Below are positions 23,800 through 33,354 of a stretch of 64,000 bases of DNA, in pieces; the first letter of the stretch is position 1, and every line of letters starts with the position of its first letter. Origin of the DNA: Bacteroidota bacterium. GTDB lineage: Bacteria; Bacteroidota; Bacteroidia; Chitinophagales; Chitinophagaceae. Position numbers and translations under genes: made by a program. The stretch lies in NCBI GenBank assembly GCA_947456625.1, contig CANGQJ010000004.1, positions 62,001 through 126,000 of the forward strand, given 5' to 3'. The notes beneath the pieces are model-generated. The model had not been told where the DNA came from. It did no database searches and saw nothing but the letters and a program-made list of their open reading frames with translations.

Positions 23800-24492
23800 C
23801 TATGATTTTTTACTAGGTATTTGGTAAAATTCTTTAAGATATGCTGGTGAACTATAGGCTATATCCTCAAAATCCTTAGTAGCCCATTTTGTTTGGGCTA
23901 AATGTACCATATTATCTATATTATAAGGTGTTTCGATAAAATACAAATTAGGATGTTTAAGTATTTCCTTGGTTTTTGTTATTGCGTTTCCACAACAAAT
24001 AACAGGCCCATTTTGTAATAATTTTTGCAAATAGGATGCCTCTAAAACAATGGCCTTAGGCGCTATTACAACGGAATTGTCGGCCTTATAAACAGCGCCA
24101 AAAACTTCCATTCGCTTTGCATCAATCATGCTAAATATTTGAACTTTATTTTTATTTTGGACTACCTGTTCATGATTATTTGCGTGCTCTTTTAATAGTG
24201 CTAAAGTAGAAAGCCCAATAAGTGGTTTATTTAGTGCATAAGCAATTCCTTTTGCACTAGAAAGGCCAACCCTCAGTCCCGTATAACTTCCAGGTCCCAT
24301 AGTTACCACAATAGCGTCTAAATCAACAAATGGGATACAGGCTTTATCCATCAATTTTTTTACTGCAATTTGTAAGAATGCAGCATGGCTATTGGCTTGA
24401 TTGTTTTGCTCAATAGCAAGTATGGTTTCATTATTACTTAATGCAACTATTGCGGTCTCGCCCGAAGTATCGATATATAAGAATTTTGCCAA
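23800..24492 (-). CDS. tsaB: tRNA threonylcarbamoyladenosine biosynthesis protein TsaB
   Basis: A 230-residue TsaB, the ASKHA-fold partner of TsaD that helps attach the threonylcarbamoyl group to A37 of ANN-decoding tRNAs. FLYIDTSGETAIVAL (4-18), NSHAAFL and VTMGPGSYTGLRVGLSSAKG (about 65-84) are the family marks. It lacks TsaD's metal ligands, as expected for TsaB. The length is normal. An exact -7 box (minus strand, 24510-24517) lies 17 nt upstream, and the gene diverges from ridA. Confidence 0.94.
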   Translation of the reverse strand: MAKFLYIDTSGETAIVALSNNETILAIEQNNQANSHAAFLQIAVKKLMDKACIPFVDLDAIVVTMGPGSYTGLRVGLSSAKGIAYALNKPLIGLSTLALLKEHANNHEQVVQNKNKVQIFSMIDAKRMEVFGAVYKADNSVVIAPKAIVLEASYLQKLLQNGPVICCGNAITKTKEILKHPNLYFIETPYNIDNMVHLAQTKWATKDFEDIAYSSPAYLKEFYQIPSKKS

Positions 24493-24509
24493 CTGGTTTA
24501 ATTGTTTTG

Positions 24510-24517
24510 CAAAAATA
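24510..24517 (-). promoter_or_regulatory. -7 box of tsaB promoter
   Basis: The minus strand reads TATTTTTG, an exact TAnnTTTG match, 17 nt before the tsaB ATG, within the 75-nt divergent region shared with ridA. Confidence 0.55.
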
Positions 24518-24567
24518 AGCTGCTATTTGCAAGAAAAATAAGAAATTGTGCTTCAAATAATATTATT

Positions 24568-24954
24568 ATGTCAAAACAAATTATCCAAACCAATAAAGTG
24601 CCGGCACCAATTGGACCTTATAGTCAAGCAGTTATTGCAAATGGGTTCTTATTTGCTAGTGGTCAAATCGCACTTGACCCATCTACAGGCAATTTAGTTT
24701 TAGATACTATCCAAGCTGAGACTAAACAAGTAATGGAAAATATTAAAGCTATTTTAGAGGAAGCTAAAATTGATTTTGAGCATATTGTAAAAACAAGCAT
24801 TTTTTTAAGTGACATGCAATTGTTTGCTCAAGTGAATGAAGTATATGGAAGTTATTTTTCAAGTAATTTTCCTGCTCGTGAAACGGTGGCAGTTAAAACA
24901 TTGCCTCGTAATGTAAATGTTGAAATTAGTATTACAGCTGTAATGGCTTTGTAA
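24568..24954 (+). CDS. ridA: RidA family reactive intermediate deaminase
   Basis: A 128-residue RidA/YjgF protein that hydrolyses reactive enamine/imine intermediates such as 2-aminoacrylate. Motifs are PAPIGPYSQAV (about 11-21), FASGQIALDP and the substrate Arg in FPARETVAVKTLP (about 100-112). The ATG at 24568 begins the conserved domain; the longer frame from 24502 would place the tsaB -7 region inside the gene. Its stop abuts the stop of the convergent epimerase gene without a gap. Confidence 0.93.
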   Translation: MSKQIIQTNKVPAPIGPYSQAVIANGFLFASGQIALDPSTGNLVLDTIQAETKQVMENIKAILEEAKIDFEHIVKTSIFLSDMQLFAQVNEVYGSYFSSNFPARETVAVKTLPRNVNVEISITAVMAL

Positions 24955-25893
24955 TTATTTATAAAATAATTGATATTGGGTTTTTAAAGACCAAATTTCT
25001 TGGGGCTGCATAATGTGTAGCCCCATTTTATTATTAAAACAATCAGGAGCAGCACTTAAATTTTCTATTGCAATACTTTTTCTATGTGGTGGGGTATATA
25101 ATTGTAAATACCCATAATTGGAAATGGGGGTTACCACTAATTTATAATTATTATTTTCTAAAATACAATCCACATTTTGTGGGTTCAATACATAACCATT
25201 GTCAAGTGTAATGTTTAAAAGGCTTTGGCCATTTGCAAAAGTATTATGGGGTATGATATTCCCGGTAGGGATTAATTCCAAATCATATGCTAACAATCCT
25301 TGATCGCTAAACCAAATGGCACAGTCATTAATACTTTCTCCTAATTTAAAATATGGATGCCATCCATCCATCATAGGAAAACTTTCAGCGCTATTATTTA
25401 AAATAGTTGTTGTAACACTTACTTTATTATTCTGCTCAAATACCCAATTTAATTTAATCTCATATTCAAATGGGAATCCTGTGTCCTGCTTTTGGTATTG
25501 ATATACCAGTGAAACAGAAGCTTGATTGTCTTTTACTTCCGAATGTTCTAATACAAAATTAGCATCATACACTAAGCCATGTATGGAGTGAACTCCTAGG
25601 TAGTATTTATTGATTTTATATTCTTTATTGTTGTGAATATAGCAACCCTTATTTAGTCTACAACTATAAGGATTCATTTTGCCACTTTTAAAACCATTAG
25701 ATTCAAAAGCTCCCCAGCCAATACTAAAATCATTGCCATCAATTACGTCAAAGCCTTGTTTTTCAGGACCTTGAACCCAGCTATTTAATAGCCCGCCCTT
25801 ACATGAAATATCAATATGACAGAGCGTATTTAGGTTAGAAATACGAATAAAATTCAAATCTCCTAAGGTTATATTTTGAACAGAAAAGGCCAT
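24955..25893 (-). CDS. aldose 1-epimerase family protein
   Basis: A 312-residue galactose-mutarotase-fold protein. The catalytic His regions are visible: HSIHGLVYDANF (His pair near 102-105) and MMDGWHPYFKLG (about 175-186). A Glu near the C-terminus in AIENLSAAPDC (about 280) fits the catalytic base. Such enzymes interconvert alpha and beta anomers of aldoses; the exact sugar is not predictable. No signal peptide, so cytoplasmic. It is convergent with ridA, with stop codons adjacent. Confidence 0.88.
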   Translation of the reverse strand: MAFSVQNITLGDLNFIRISNLNTLCHIDISCKGGLLNSWVQGPEKQGFDVIDGNDFSIGWGAFESNGFKSGKMNPYSCRLNKGCYIHNNKEYKINKYYLGVHSIHGLVYDANFVLEHSEVKDNQASVSLVYQYQKQDTGFPFEYEIKLNWVFEQNNKVSVTTTILNNSAESFPMMDGWHPYFKLGESINDCAIWFSDQGLLAYDLELIPTGNIIPHNTFANGQSLLNITLDNGYVLNPQNVDCILENNNYKLVVTPISNYGYLQLYTPPHRKSIAIENLSAAPDCFNNKMGLHIMQPQEIWSLKTQYQLFYK

Positions 25894-25930
25894 GTAAATT
25901 AGTTTGAATCGTAAATTAAAACTATTCTAT

Positions 25931-25938
25931 TAACTTTG
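25931..25938 (+). promoter_or_regulatory. -7 box before PliI-like gene
   Basis: TAACTTTG is an exact TAnnTTTG match 19 nt before the ATG at 25958. A possible -33 TTG lies at 25904-25906, 24 nt upstream of the box. Confidence 0.5.
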
Positions 25939-25957
25939 GTTTTAAATACTTTAGAGA

Positions 25958-26530
25958 ATGCGTAATTTTTTCATAATAATGCTAACCTTATTATCTGTTG
26001 GGACATTTGCTCAAAAGATAAGTAAATATGATAGCACTTTAAAAATAGGTAAAGCAGGGTACAGGGTAACTTGTATGAATCGAATTCCCGAACATAATGT
26101 CCTTAGTATTAAACCCATTGGGTTTAAAAACGAAGCAAGAGAGGTTAGTTTAGAATTAAAAGGAAGGGTACTTTCTGCTGAAATTGACGACTTAAATAAT
26201 GACACCTATCCTGATATGCTTATTTATGTTTTAGAGGCATCTGGGAAAACAACATTATTTTGTGTGAGCTCTAAAGAAAACGAATCACTTCAGCCTATAT
26301 TTTTCCCGGATATTACCAATGATTTACAATTAAGTAAGGGCTATAGAGGACAGGATGAATACAAATTAGTAGAAGGTATTTTATTTAGAAAGTTTCCCAT
26401 TTTTGATGCAGACACTGCCATTAAAGTGCCCACCAAAAAAGTAAGACAAATAATGTATCGGGTGATTGCAGGTGATAGGGGGATGTTAAATTTTAAAGTG
26501 TTTAAAAACTTTGATCTAAACGTAGACTAA
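25958..26530 (+). CDS. PliI-like periplasmic protein
   Basis: A 190-residue secreted protein with a clear signal peptide (about 1-18, ending GTFAQ). The middle part has an FG-GAP-like strand DLNNDTYPDMLIYV (about 76-89). The pattern SKGYRGQDEYKLVEGILFRKFPIF followed by VRQIMYRV resembles the C-terminal part of PliI-type proteins (inhibitors of invertebrate-type lysozyme) as I remember them. Residue-level inhibition determinants cannot be judged, so only the family resemblance is claimed. Its stop overlaps the porZ stop on the other strand (26527-26530). Confidence 0.6.
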   Translation: MRNFFIIMLTLLSVGTFAQKISKYDSTLKIGKAGYRVTCMNRIPEHNVLSIKPIGFKNEAREVSLELKGRVLSAEIDDLNNDTYPDMLIYVLEASGKTTLFCVSSKENESLQPIFFPDITNDLQLSKGYRGQDEYKLVEGILFRKFPIFDADTAIKVPTKKVRQIMYRVIAGDRGMLNFKVFKNFDLNVD

Positions 26531-28719
26531 TACCCTTCTGCAATTACAATTTTGCCAACGCCTTTTTCATTACCATCCTGGTCCCTTACCAATACAAGGT
26601 AAATTCCAGTGGCTACTTTTTTGCCTTCATAAGTACGTGCATTCCAAATTGCCTGACCACCCAATGCTGTAGTTTGGTATAATAATCTTCCTGTTAAATC
26701 TGTAATTTTCACTATAGCATTTTCTACTAATCCTCTAAATGCTATAAGTCCAGTATAGCTGGGTGGAATTGGATTTGGAAATATTTGAATTATATTTTGT
26801 TTTTGCGCCCCTTGTGTAGCTGTGCCAATATAACTTACCATTTGTTTTGTGGTACTAAAAAAAACTTCTCCTTTATTTGGACTAATTACTATTTGTAACA
26901 CAGCGTCGCTTGGAAGTGGACTATTATTTTTTGTAAAATGTTCAATAATTTCAAGTCCGTCCTCACTTAACAACCAAGCCCCATTATTGGTTCCAATCCA
27001 TTTTCTATTGTCACCGTCAATACTAATGCAATTCACTGTTTCTTTTTGAAATAAGTATCCATTAAAACCATTATTTTTTACAATAGGGATATATGCATTA
27101 CATGGATCGGTTGCTAGATCGCCGCAATTAAATATGCCAATACCATTATCGGTGCCTACCCAAATGTTTCCAAGCTTATCACTTGCAATGCTTGTTACAT
27201 TGGTGCTTGGTAAATTGCCATTTAAAGCTTGTGTTGTAAGCTGTTTCCATTTTTCTGTTGTAAAATTATCTTTGGACTGGTAGACATAAATGCCTTGTTT
27301 ATTTGGAGCAATAATCCAAGCCTGTTGTTGGTTGTTTACAACAAATTTATCTAAACCTTTATTGATAAAATTGCCAGGCAAGGCAATACTACTCCAATTG
27401 TTATTTATTTGTCTTGCCAAGCCCACTTGATCTTGAATTGCCCACAATGCGTTTTTTTGATCAAAAGTAATTTGTTTATAATATCCATTTAATGTATTCG
27501 GATTTATATATTCAAGTTGTGTATTGTTACTGTTTAAATGATAAATTCCATTGTTTCCACTAAACCAAAAACTATTATCTAATTTAGAGATACTTGTGCT
27601 ATAAAAGTAGGGGAGTTTGGTATTGCCAATTTGCGAAATGGTATTCCAGCCGTTTTCGTTGAGTGTTGCAAATCCGGGATTGGTAAATAAAGGGGCAACT
27701 AAGTTGTTTTCATTAATGCTTAACAATCCATTTATATTTGATTTTGGTCCGCCTAAATTCATCCATTGCAGCGTTGTACTTTTTAATAAAAGTCCGTTAG
27801 TACTATCGGCTATCCAGAAGTTATTATTATTGGCTAGTGATTGAACAGGAGCTGCTAATAGGTTGCTATCTAAAAGCACAGTTGTGGTATAGTTTTTATT
27901 GAATTGAACTAATGCGCCTTTATTATTTGGATATTGTAAGCATAACAATAAATCGCTTAAAGTAGTATCAATATTTAAGATATTACTATTTACTGTTTTG
28001 TAAACATAAGTTTCTGCAGGAAGTTTGTAAATTTCTGAAGCATTGTATGTGTATATAGAATTATTTTTTTGAATGATTCTTTTTAAGTTTTTATTATCTA
28101 GGTTAGCGCGTTTTGCCCATTGATTTGCAACAATCCAATTATTTTTTAAAGGGCAGGACCAAATACCATTTTCGGTTGCAGCAAAAAGACTATCACTAGT
28201 AGCTGCGATATCATAAGTAATAACGGGTTGCTGGTTTAAGTTTGGAAACCAGGTATCCTTTATTTCATGTTTAACTAAGTCTAATACCACAATGCCAAAA
28301 TTGGTAGCCACAAAGCCCCATTGGTCTTTAATTATAACACTATTTATTTTATGGTCTGCGTATATATTGTTTAATTGAATAGCATTGATATTATATAACT
28401 GATCCCCCTTTAAAATATCAATATTGCTATTGGCATAAGTGATAATCAATTGCGATTGTATGGGATCCCATGCAATATGTTCAATGTCAATGTCGTGAAG
28501 TCCGGTTGTTTTATCTATCCATTCGCTTGCACCTGTACGCTCATTTACTTTAATAATCTGAAACGAAGTTGCCACATAAATTTCATCACCTTTGATTACT
28601 GTTTTCACACTGTGATTATCAAAGTGTCCTCGCCAGCTGCCAATAGCACCCCCTTTGTTTTGAGCAATACTAGCAACATGAATTAGAATGCATAATAGTA
28701 TAAAACAAGTTCGGGTCAT
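26527..28719 (-). CDS. porZ: PorZ-type T9SS-associated beta-propeller protein
   Basis: A 730-residue protein with a signal peptide (about 1-19), two beta-propeller-like halves built of repeats such as FVATNFGIVVLDL and IWVGTDNGIGIFNCG, and a C-terminal ~80-residue domain with IFPNPIPPSYTG and VKITDLTGRLLYQT, a T9SS-type sorting/adhesion domain. This order is that of PorZ, the cell-surface subunit of the T9SS attachment complex, which delivers anionic lipopolysaccharide to PorU for anchoring of secreted cargo. The other complex members are not in the window. It starts with TAATG overlapping the stop of the GH3 gene by 1 nt, so translation is coupled. Confidence 0.85.
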   Translation of the reverse strand: MTRTCFILLCILIHVASIAQNKGGAIGSWRGHFDNHSVKTVIKGDEIYVATSFQIIKVNERTGASEWIDKTTGLHDIDIEHIAWDPIQSQLIITYANSNIDILKGDQLYNINAIQLNNIYADHKINSVIIKDQWGFVATNFGIVVLDLVKHEIKDTWFPNLNQQPVITYDIAATSDSLFAATENGIWSCPLKNNWIVANQWAKRANLDNKNLKRIIQKNNSIYTYNASEIYKLPAETYVYKTVNSNILNIDTTLSDLLLCLQYPNNKGALVQFNKNYTTTVLLDSNLLAAPVQSLANNNNFWIADSTNGLLLKSTTLQWMNLGGPKSNINGLLSINENNLVAPLFTNPGFATLNENGWNTISQIGNTKLPYFYSTSISKLDNSFWFSGNNGIYHLNSNNTQLEYINPNTLNGYYKQITFDQKNALWAIQDQVGLARQINNNWSSIALPGNFINKGLDKFVVNNQQQAWIIAPNKQGIYVYQSKDNFTTEKWKQLTTQALNGNLPSTNVTSIASDKLGNIWVGTDNGIGIFNCGDLATDPCNAYIPIVKNNGFNGYLFQKETVNCISIDGDNRKWIGTNNGAWLLSEDGLEIIEHFTKNNSPLPSDAVLQIVISPNKGEVFFSTTKQMVSYIGTATQGAQKQNIIQIFPNPIPPSYTGLIAFRGLVENAIVKITDLTGRLLYQTTALGGQAIWNARTYEGKKVATGIYLVLVRDQDGNEKGVGKIVIAEGY

Positions 28720-31550
28720 TATTTAAATGCAGTATAAATAGCTTCTTGAATTTTTGGCCTTAGGTTTAATGCACTAAAGGCTTTATTATCTCTTGTTGGG
28801 AAAACCCTGTTGGATAAAAATACAAACAAGATCCCAGTTTCTGGATCTGCCCAAACACAGGTGCCGGTAAATCCAGTATGTCCAAATGTAGCAGGGGATG
28901 CGCTTAGGTTAGGATAAGGGTCCTTACTTTTTGCATTGTCTTTTTCTGGCTTATCAAATCCTAAACCTCTTCTACTATTAATAGTATTGTAAGCTGTAAA
29001 TTGTTTTATAGTACTAGCTTGTAAATAATTTTTGCCTTCCCAATTTCCATTATTTAAAAGCATCAGGTATAGTTTTGCTAAATCCGAAGCATTGCTAAAT
29101 AATCCTGCATGGCCTGCAACGCCTCCCATTGTAGAAGCACCCTCGTCATGTACACTGCCTCGTATTAGCATATGTCTAAAATAATTATCAAATTCGGTGG
29201 CAGCAATATTTTCCAAATTAGTAGTACGCAATGGTAAGAAACCCGTTGACTTCATCCCCATTGGACTGTAAAAATTTTGACTTGTATATGCGTCAAGAGA
29301 CATGCCACTTACTTGTTCTACTACTTTGCCTAAAAAAATAAAATCATTATCGCTATAAACATATTTACCTGGTTCTGTTACAGGGCTTCTTAATATTTGA
29401 TTTTGTATTGTATCCTTCCAGCTGTCAATTAGCCATTGATTAGGTGCAATAAAATTATGATGGTTATTGTCTGCAATATTGCTTACTAAACCGGGTATAA
29501 AACTTCCGTCTTTTTGCAATAAGGATTCGTAAAATTTAATGTAAGGATATAAACCAGCTTGATGTAATAATAAATCCTTTAAAGTTATTTTTCCTTTTGC
29601 ATTATCTTTTACCCAGGGTAAATAATCGCCTATAGTTTTATTAATGTCCACCTTCCCTTCATCAACTAATTTCATGATACTTACGGTTGTTGCAGAAACT
29701 TTAGTTACCGATGCCAAATCGTAATAAGTATTTAAAGTCACAGGACTGCTGCTTATACCTGCAGTTGTGCCGTATGATTTATTAAAAATGATTTTATTAT
29801 TTTTTGCCACCAATACTTGACAACCCGGAATTGCATTTTTTTGAATAGCATCATATACTAGGGAATCAATTTTATTTAATTTTTGTGTTTGCGTGTCACC
29901 GGTACCATAAGGAAGTTCGCTTGTTACAGTAACTGGCAAAGTTCCTGTAGCCATTGTTTTTCCTTGCAACCAATTAAGTACCGCAGCTTGTACATAATTA
30001 TTGTCCTCATATGCAAATAGGATATTATTAATATTTTTAAAATCGGCAACTGCATATGGGTTCCCTAGTATGACATGTATCCAATTTTGAGGATGCGGTT
30101 GATTTAAAAATTGTAATATAAAAGAAGGAATTTGAAAATGACTGGCGGGACGTCTGCTATAATTATGCAGTCCCACAATAACTTGTTCGTATTTTGAAAT
30201 ACTATCCATTACTTTTTCTAAAATTGCACTATCCTTAGGTCCAATATAAAACACTTTAACTTGATAATTATTTTCAAGTGCAGTGGTTAGTTCACTTGCT
30301 TGTGCTAAATTTAAAGCTAGGTAAGCGGTAGGGATATTTTTATTTAAAATAGGTGTTACTGTTGATTTACAAAAGGTAAGGGACTGTACAGCCATTTGTG
30401 ATTTAATAATGCCAACAGAAACATTTAGGTCGTTTGTAATATTGGTTGTGTCAATAAATAGTTTTTTATTTAAACCATATTTGAATTTAGCAGTAAGTAC
30501 TTTTTTAACGCGTTCGTTAATGTCTGCTTCGGTAAGTCTTCCTTCCTTAATGGCTTCTTTAATTTTTTCAATAGAAGGACCAATATCACCTGGTAAACAC
30601 AAAATATCATTGCCTGCTAATAAAGCGCGCACATTAGCCTCGCCTCTTGGAAAATAATTACTTATAGCTTGCATGTCCATTGCATCTGTTACACTTAAAC
30701 CTTTAAAGCCAAGCTCTTTTTTTAATAATTCATTAATTGCTTTTGGAGACAAAGAGGTTGCGTATTTTGGAGTGGTATCTATAGCAGGAACCGATAAGTG
30801 AGCTACCATTACAGACGCTATTCCGGCATTAATTAGCGCTTTAAAAGGGGCTAGTTCAAGACTATCTAAAGCTGCTCTTGATTTATTAATAATAGGAATG
30901 TCTAAATGCGAATCCACACTTACATCGCCATGTCCTGGAAAATGTTTTGCAGTTGCCATGATGCCATTGTCCTGCATGCCTTTCATATAGGCTATTCCAT
31001 GTTGAATTACTTTTTCTTTATTTTGTCCAAAACTACGATCATTAATTACAGGATTTTGTGGATTATTATTTACATCAATATCGGGTGCATAGTTTACTTG
31101 AATGCCTATTCTTTTACATTGGGCTGCAACTGCTGCACCCATATCATATACTAATTTATCGGAAGCAATAGCACCTAAGGAAAGTTGTCTTGGGAACATT
31201 TCAACACTGTCCAAACGCATACCCACACCCCATTCTGCATCCATTGTTATTAATAATGGTGTTTTGGCAATTGACTGATAATAATTTGTTTGTAAAGCTT
31301 CTCTTATAGGTCCACCTTGAAAAAAACATAATCCACCAACATTGTATTTTTTAATGAGTTGACTAAGGGTATCTATTTTCTTTTCATCCCAATTACTATG
31401 GGCTCTTAAAACCATTAATTGTGCAATTTTCTCGTCTAAGCTTAATGCCTTAAAATGTTTATTCACCCATTTTTTCTCAGCCCTTGTTTGTGCTTGTATT
31501 TGAAAGGAAAATAAGTAACAGGCTAATAATAACAGTATTGCTTTTTTCAT
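28719..31550 (-). CDS. GH3 beta-N-acetylglucosaminidase fused to a beta-lactamase-fold serine hydrolase
   Basis: A 943-residue secreted two-domain enzyme. After a signal peptide (about 1-20) comes a glycoside hydrolase family 3 domain of the NagZ type (about 35-370): KHFPGHGD (202-209, with the catalytic His/Asp loop) and nucleophile Asp289 in SVTDAMDM. A GH3 C-terminal-like region follows (about 390-560), then a class-C/PBP4-type serine hydrolase domain (about 570-943) with SVTK (Ser near 611), YSDND (near 731) and HTGFTGT (near 889). It probably trims peptidoglycan sugars and peptides or their turnover products in the periplasm or on the surface. Coupled to porZ downstream by TAATG. Confidence 0.92.
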   Translation of the reverse strand: MKKAILLLLACYLFSFQIQAQTRAEKKWVNKHFKALSLDEKIAQLMVLRAHSNWDEKKIDTLSQLIKKYNVGGLCFFQGGPIREALQTNYYQSIAKTPLLITMDAEWGVGMRLDSVEMFPRQLSLGAIASDKLVYDMGAAVAAQCKRIGIQVNYAPDIDVNNNPQNPVINDRSFGQNKEKVIQHGIAYMKGMQDNGIMATAKHFPGHGDVSVDSHLDIPIINKSRAALDSLELAPFKALINAGIASVMVAHLSVPAIDTTPKYATSLSPKAINELLKKELGFKGLSVTDAMDMQAISNYFPRGEANVRALLAGNDILCLPGDIGPSIEKIKEAIKEGRLTEADINERVKKVLTAKFKYGLNKKLFIDTTNITNDLNVSVGIIKSQMAVQSLTFCKSTVTPILNKNIPTAYLALNLAQASELTTALENNYQVKVFYIGPKDSAILEKVMDSISKYEQVIVGLHNYSRRPASHFQIPSFILQFLNQPHPQNWIHVILGNPYAVADFKNINNILFAYEDNNYVQAAVLNWLQGKTMATGTLPVTVTSELPYGTGDTQTQKLNKIDSLVYDAIQKNAIPGCQVLVAKNNKIIFNKSYGTTAGISSSPVTLNTYYDLASVTKVSATTVSIMKLVDEGKVDINKTIGDYLPWVKDNAKGKITLKDLLLHQAGLYPYIKFYESLLQKDGSFIPGLVSNIADNNHHNFIAPNQWLIDSWKDTIQNQILRSPVTEPGKYVYSDNDFIFLGKVVEQVSGMSLDAYTSQNFYSPMGMKSTGFLPLRTTNLENIAATEFDNYFRHMLIRGSVHDEGASTMGGVAGHAGLFSNASDLAKLYLMLLNNGNWEGKNYLQASTIKQFTAYNTINSRRGLGFDKPEKDNAKSKDPYPNLSASPATFGHTGFTGTCVWADPETGILFVFLSNRVFPTRDNKAFSALNLRPKIQEAIYTAFK

Positions 31551-31590
31551 AATGGCTAATATTTAAATCTATTCCTTGCAATTTAAGCAT

Positions 31591-31625
31591 AAAAAAAAGC
31601 CTACCCTAAGTTGGGTAAGCTTTTT
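31591..31625. terminator. bidirectional terminator between GH3 and DUF5606 genes
   Basis: AAAAAGC-c-TACCC pairs with GGGTA-a-GCTTTTT (arms 31594-31606 and 31613-31625, one C-A mismatch), with poly-A on the left that becomes a T-run on the minus strand. It ends the DUF5606 gene 20 nt upstream. Confidence 0.85.
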
Positions 31626-31644
31626 ATAATAAAATATTAAGTTT

Positions 31645-32052
31645 TTACTCTGCTTCGGCCTCGTCATCGGAAGGGATGGTAGGCTCCACATTGTGTTTTT
31701 GTAATTGAGCAAACCATTTTACCATTTTTTTCATATCGCTACCATAAACTCTTTCAAAGTCCATTTTAGGGAATACTTTTTTAAAGTAGGCTAATACGGC
31801 CTTTGGGTCCTTTTCATTAGGAAGGGCCTCTTTAGATTTACCCATTGCTATAAACACCTCGGCTAAAAATACATTTTCGTGGGTGGTATAAACTTCAATG
31901 CTTTCTAAATGAGAGAATTGATGTGCTCTTGAGCTAATAAATTGGGTATTATTATTTTCAAGCGAAGTGGCAATGGCGCCGTCACTTTTACTTGTTACTA
32001 ATTCAAATAAACCTGACATTCCAGAAACCGAGATCAATTTGCTGTATTCCAT
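31645..32052 (-). CDS. DUF5606 family protein
   Basis: A 135-residue cytoplasmic protein matching the Bacteroidota DUF5606 family: the start LISVSGMSGLFELVTSKSDGAIATSLEN, then FISSRAHQFSHLESIEVYT (a small beta-barrel-like first half), and a helical second half with DPKAVLAYFKKVFPKMDFERVYGSDMKKMVKW. The tail is acidic (DDEAEAE). Function unknown. It is divergent from the DegT aminotransferase gene and ends at a terminator. Confidence 0.8.
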   Translation of the reverse strand: MEYSKLISVSGMSGLFELVTSKSDGAIATSLENNNTQFISSRAHQFSHLESIEVYTTHENVFLAEVFIAMGKSKEALPNEKDPKAVLAYFKKVFPKMDFERVYGSDMKKMVKWFAQLQKHNVEPTIPSDDEAEAE

Positions 32053-32117
32053 AACTACTTTACGTTTAATTTACTGCCGCAAATTACTGAAAATCACCCA
32101 ATTTTCATTTTTTAAAC

Positions 32118-32125
32118 TACCTTTG
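32118..32125 (+). promoter_or_regulatory. -7 box of DegT-rpoN operon
   Basis: TACCTTTG is an exact TAnnTTTG match 20 nt before the ATG at 32146. Confidence 0.55.
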
Positions 32126-32145
32126 TTTTACCTAAAATTTATTTT

Positions 32146-33345
32146 ATGCCAGGTTTTGAATTCTTCGGTGATGAAGAGCGAAAAGAAGTAAATGACGTAC
32201 TTGAAACAGGTATTTTAATGCGTTATGGTTTTGATGGTCCAAGAAAAGGAATTTGGAAATCAAAAGAGCTAGAAGCTGCCATTTGTAGTCGTTTTGGAGT
32301 GCAGCATGCGCAACTTACTTCTAGTGGAACTGCTGCATTAACTACAGCAATGGCTGCACTTGGAATAGGAGCCGGAGACGAAGTAATTATGCCAGCATTT
32401 ACATTTGTGGCAAGTTTTGAAGCGGTCTTAAGTATGGGTGCCATTCCTGTTTTGGTGGATATTGATACCAGTTTAACATTAGCACCCGAAGCAGTTAAGG
32501 CTGCGATTACACCAAAAACAAAATGTGTAATGCCGGTACATATGTGTGGAAGTATGGCCGACCTAGATGCTTTAAAAGCAATTTGTGCCGAGCATCATTT
32601 AATATTATTAGAAGACGCATGTCAAAGTATTGGTGGAACTTATAAAGGTAAAGCCTTAGGTACCATTGGCGATGCAGGTACTTTTTCTTTTGACTTTGTA
32701 AAGACAATTACCTGCGGTGAAGGTGGTGTTGTGATGACCAACAATAAGGAGGTGTATACTATGTCTGATGCGTTCACCGATCATGGTCATGATCATTTAG
32801 GTGTTGACCGCGGTGCGGACTTGCATCCTTTTTTAGGGTATAATTTCAGAATTAGCGAATTACATGCAGCCGTTGGATTAGCACAGATAAAAAAATTGGA
32901 TAACTTCCTTGAATTACAAAAAAGAAACAATCAAATTTTAAGATCTTATTTAGAGCAAGTGCCAGGCATAAGTTTCAGAACAGTACCCGATCCTCAGGGA
33001 GATAGCTATAGCTTTTTAACATGGTTTTTGCCAACACAAGCACAAACCGAAACTGTAATTGAAGCTATGAAAGCGGCTGGGATTTTAGCTGGTAATTTTT
33101 ATTGGTATGCGAATAACTGGCATTACATTCGCAAGTGGGATCATTTAAAAACAGCTAAAAGCCTTTATGCACTAAGCGATGATCAAAAAAATGCAATTGT
33201 AAAATTACAAAATACTGTGTTTGAAAAAAGTGATGCAATTATGAGTAAGTGTATTTCTACAGCAATAAGTTTAACTTGGACCGAGGCGCAAGTACATGAA
33301 AAAGGGGCTAGCTTTTTAGCAGTATTAAAAGGGGCTATTTCCTAA
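32146..33345 (+). CDS. DegT/DnrJ/EryC1/StrS-family PLP aminotransferase
   Basis: A 399-residue sugar aminotransferase of the DegT family. The PLP lysine is Lys185 in SFDFVKTITCGEGG; other marks are TSSGTAALTTAMAALGIGAGDEVIMP, LLEDACQSIGG and GYNFRISELHAAVGLAQ. The MPGFEFFGDEE start and the HGHDHLGVDRG segment recall enzymes annotated as 8-amino-3,8-dideoxy-octulosonate transaminase (KdnA-like), which would make it a lipopolysaccharide-sugar enzyme; that substrate is only suggested. It is 9 nt upstream of rpoN and leads a four-gene operon. Confidence 0.9.
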   Translation: MPGFEFFGDEERKEVNDVLETGILMRYGFDGPRKGIWKSKELEAAICSRFGVQHAQLTSSGTAALTTAMAALGIGAGDEVIMPAFTFVASFEAVLSMGAIPVLVDIDTSLTLAPEAVKAAITPKTKCVMPVHMCGSMADLDALKAICAEHHLILLEDACQSIGGTYKGKALGTIGDAGTFSFDFVKTITCGEGGVVMTNNKEVYTMSDAFTDHGHDHLGVDRGADLHPFLGYNFRISELHAAVGLAQIKKLDNFLELQKRNNQILRSYLEQVPGISFRTVPDPQGDSYSFLTWFLPTQAQTETVIEAMKAAGILAGNFYWYANNWHYIRKWDHLKTAKSLYALSDDQKNAIVKLQNTVFEKSDAIMSKCISTAISLTWTEAQVHEKGASFLAVLKGAIS

Positions 33346-33354
33346 AGTAAACTT

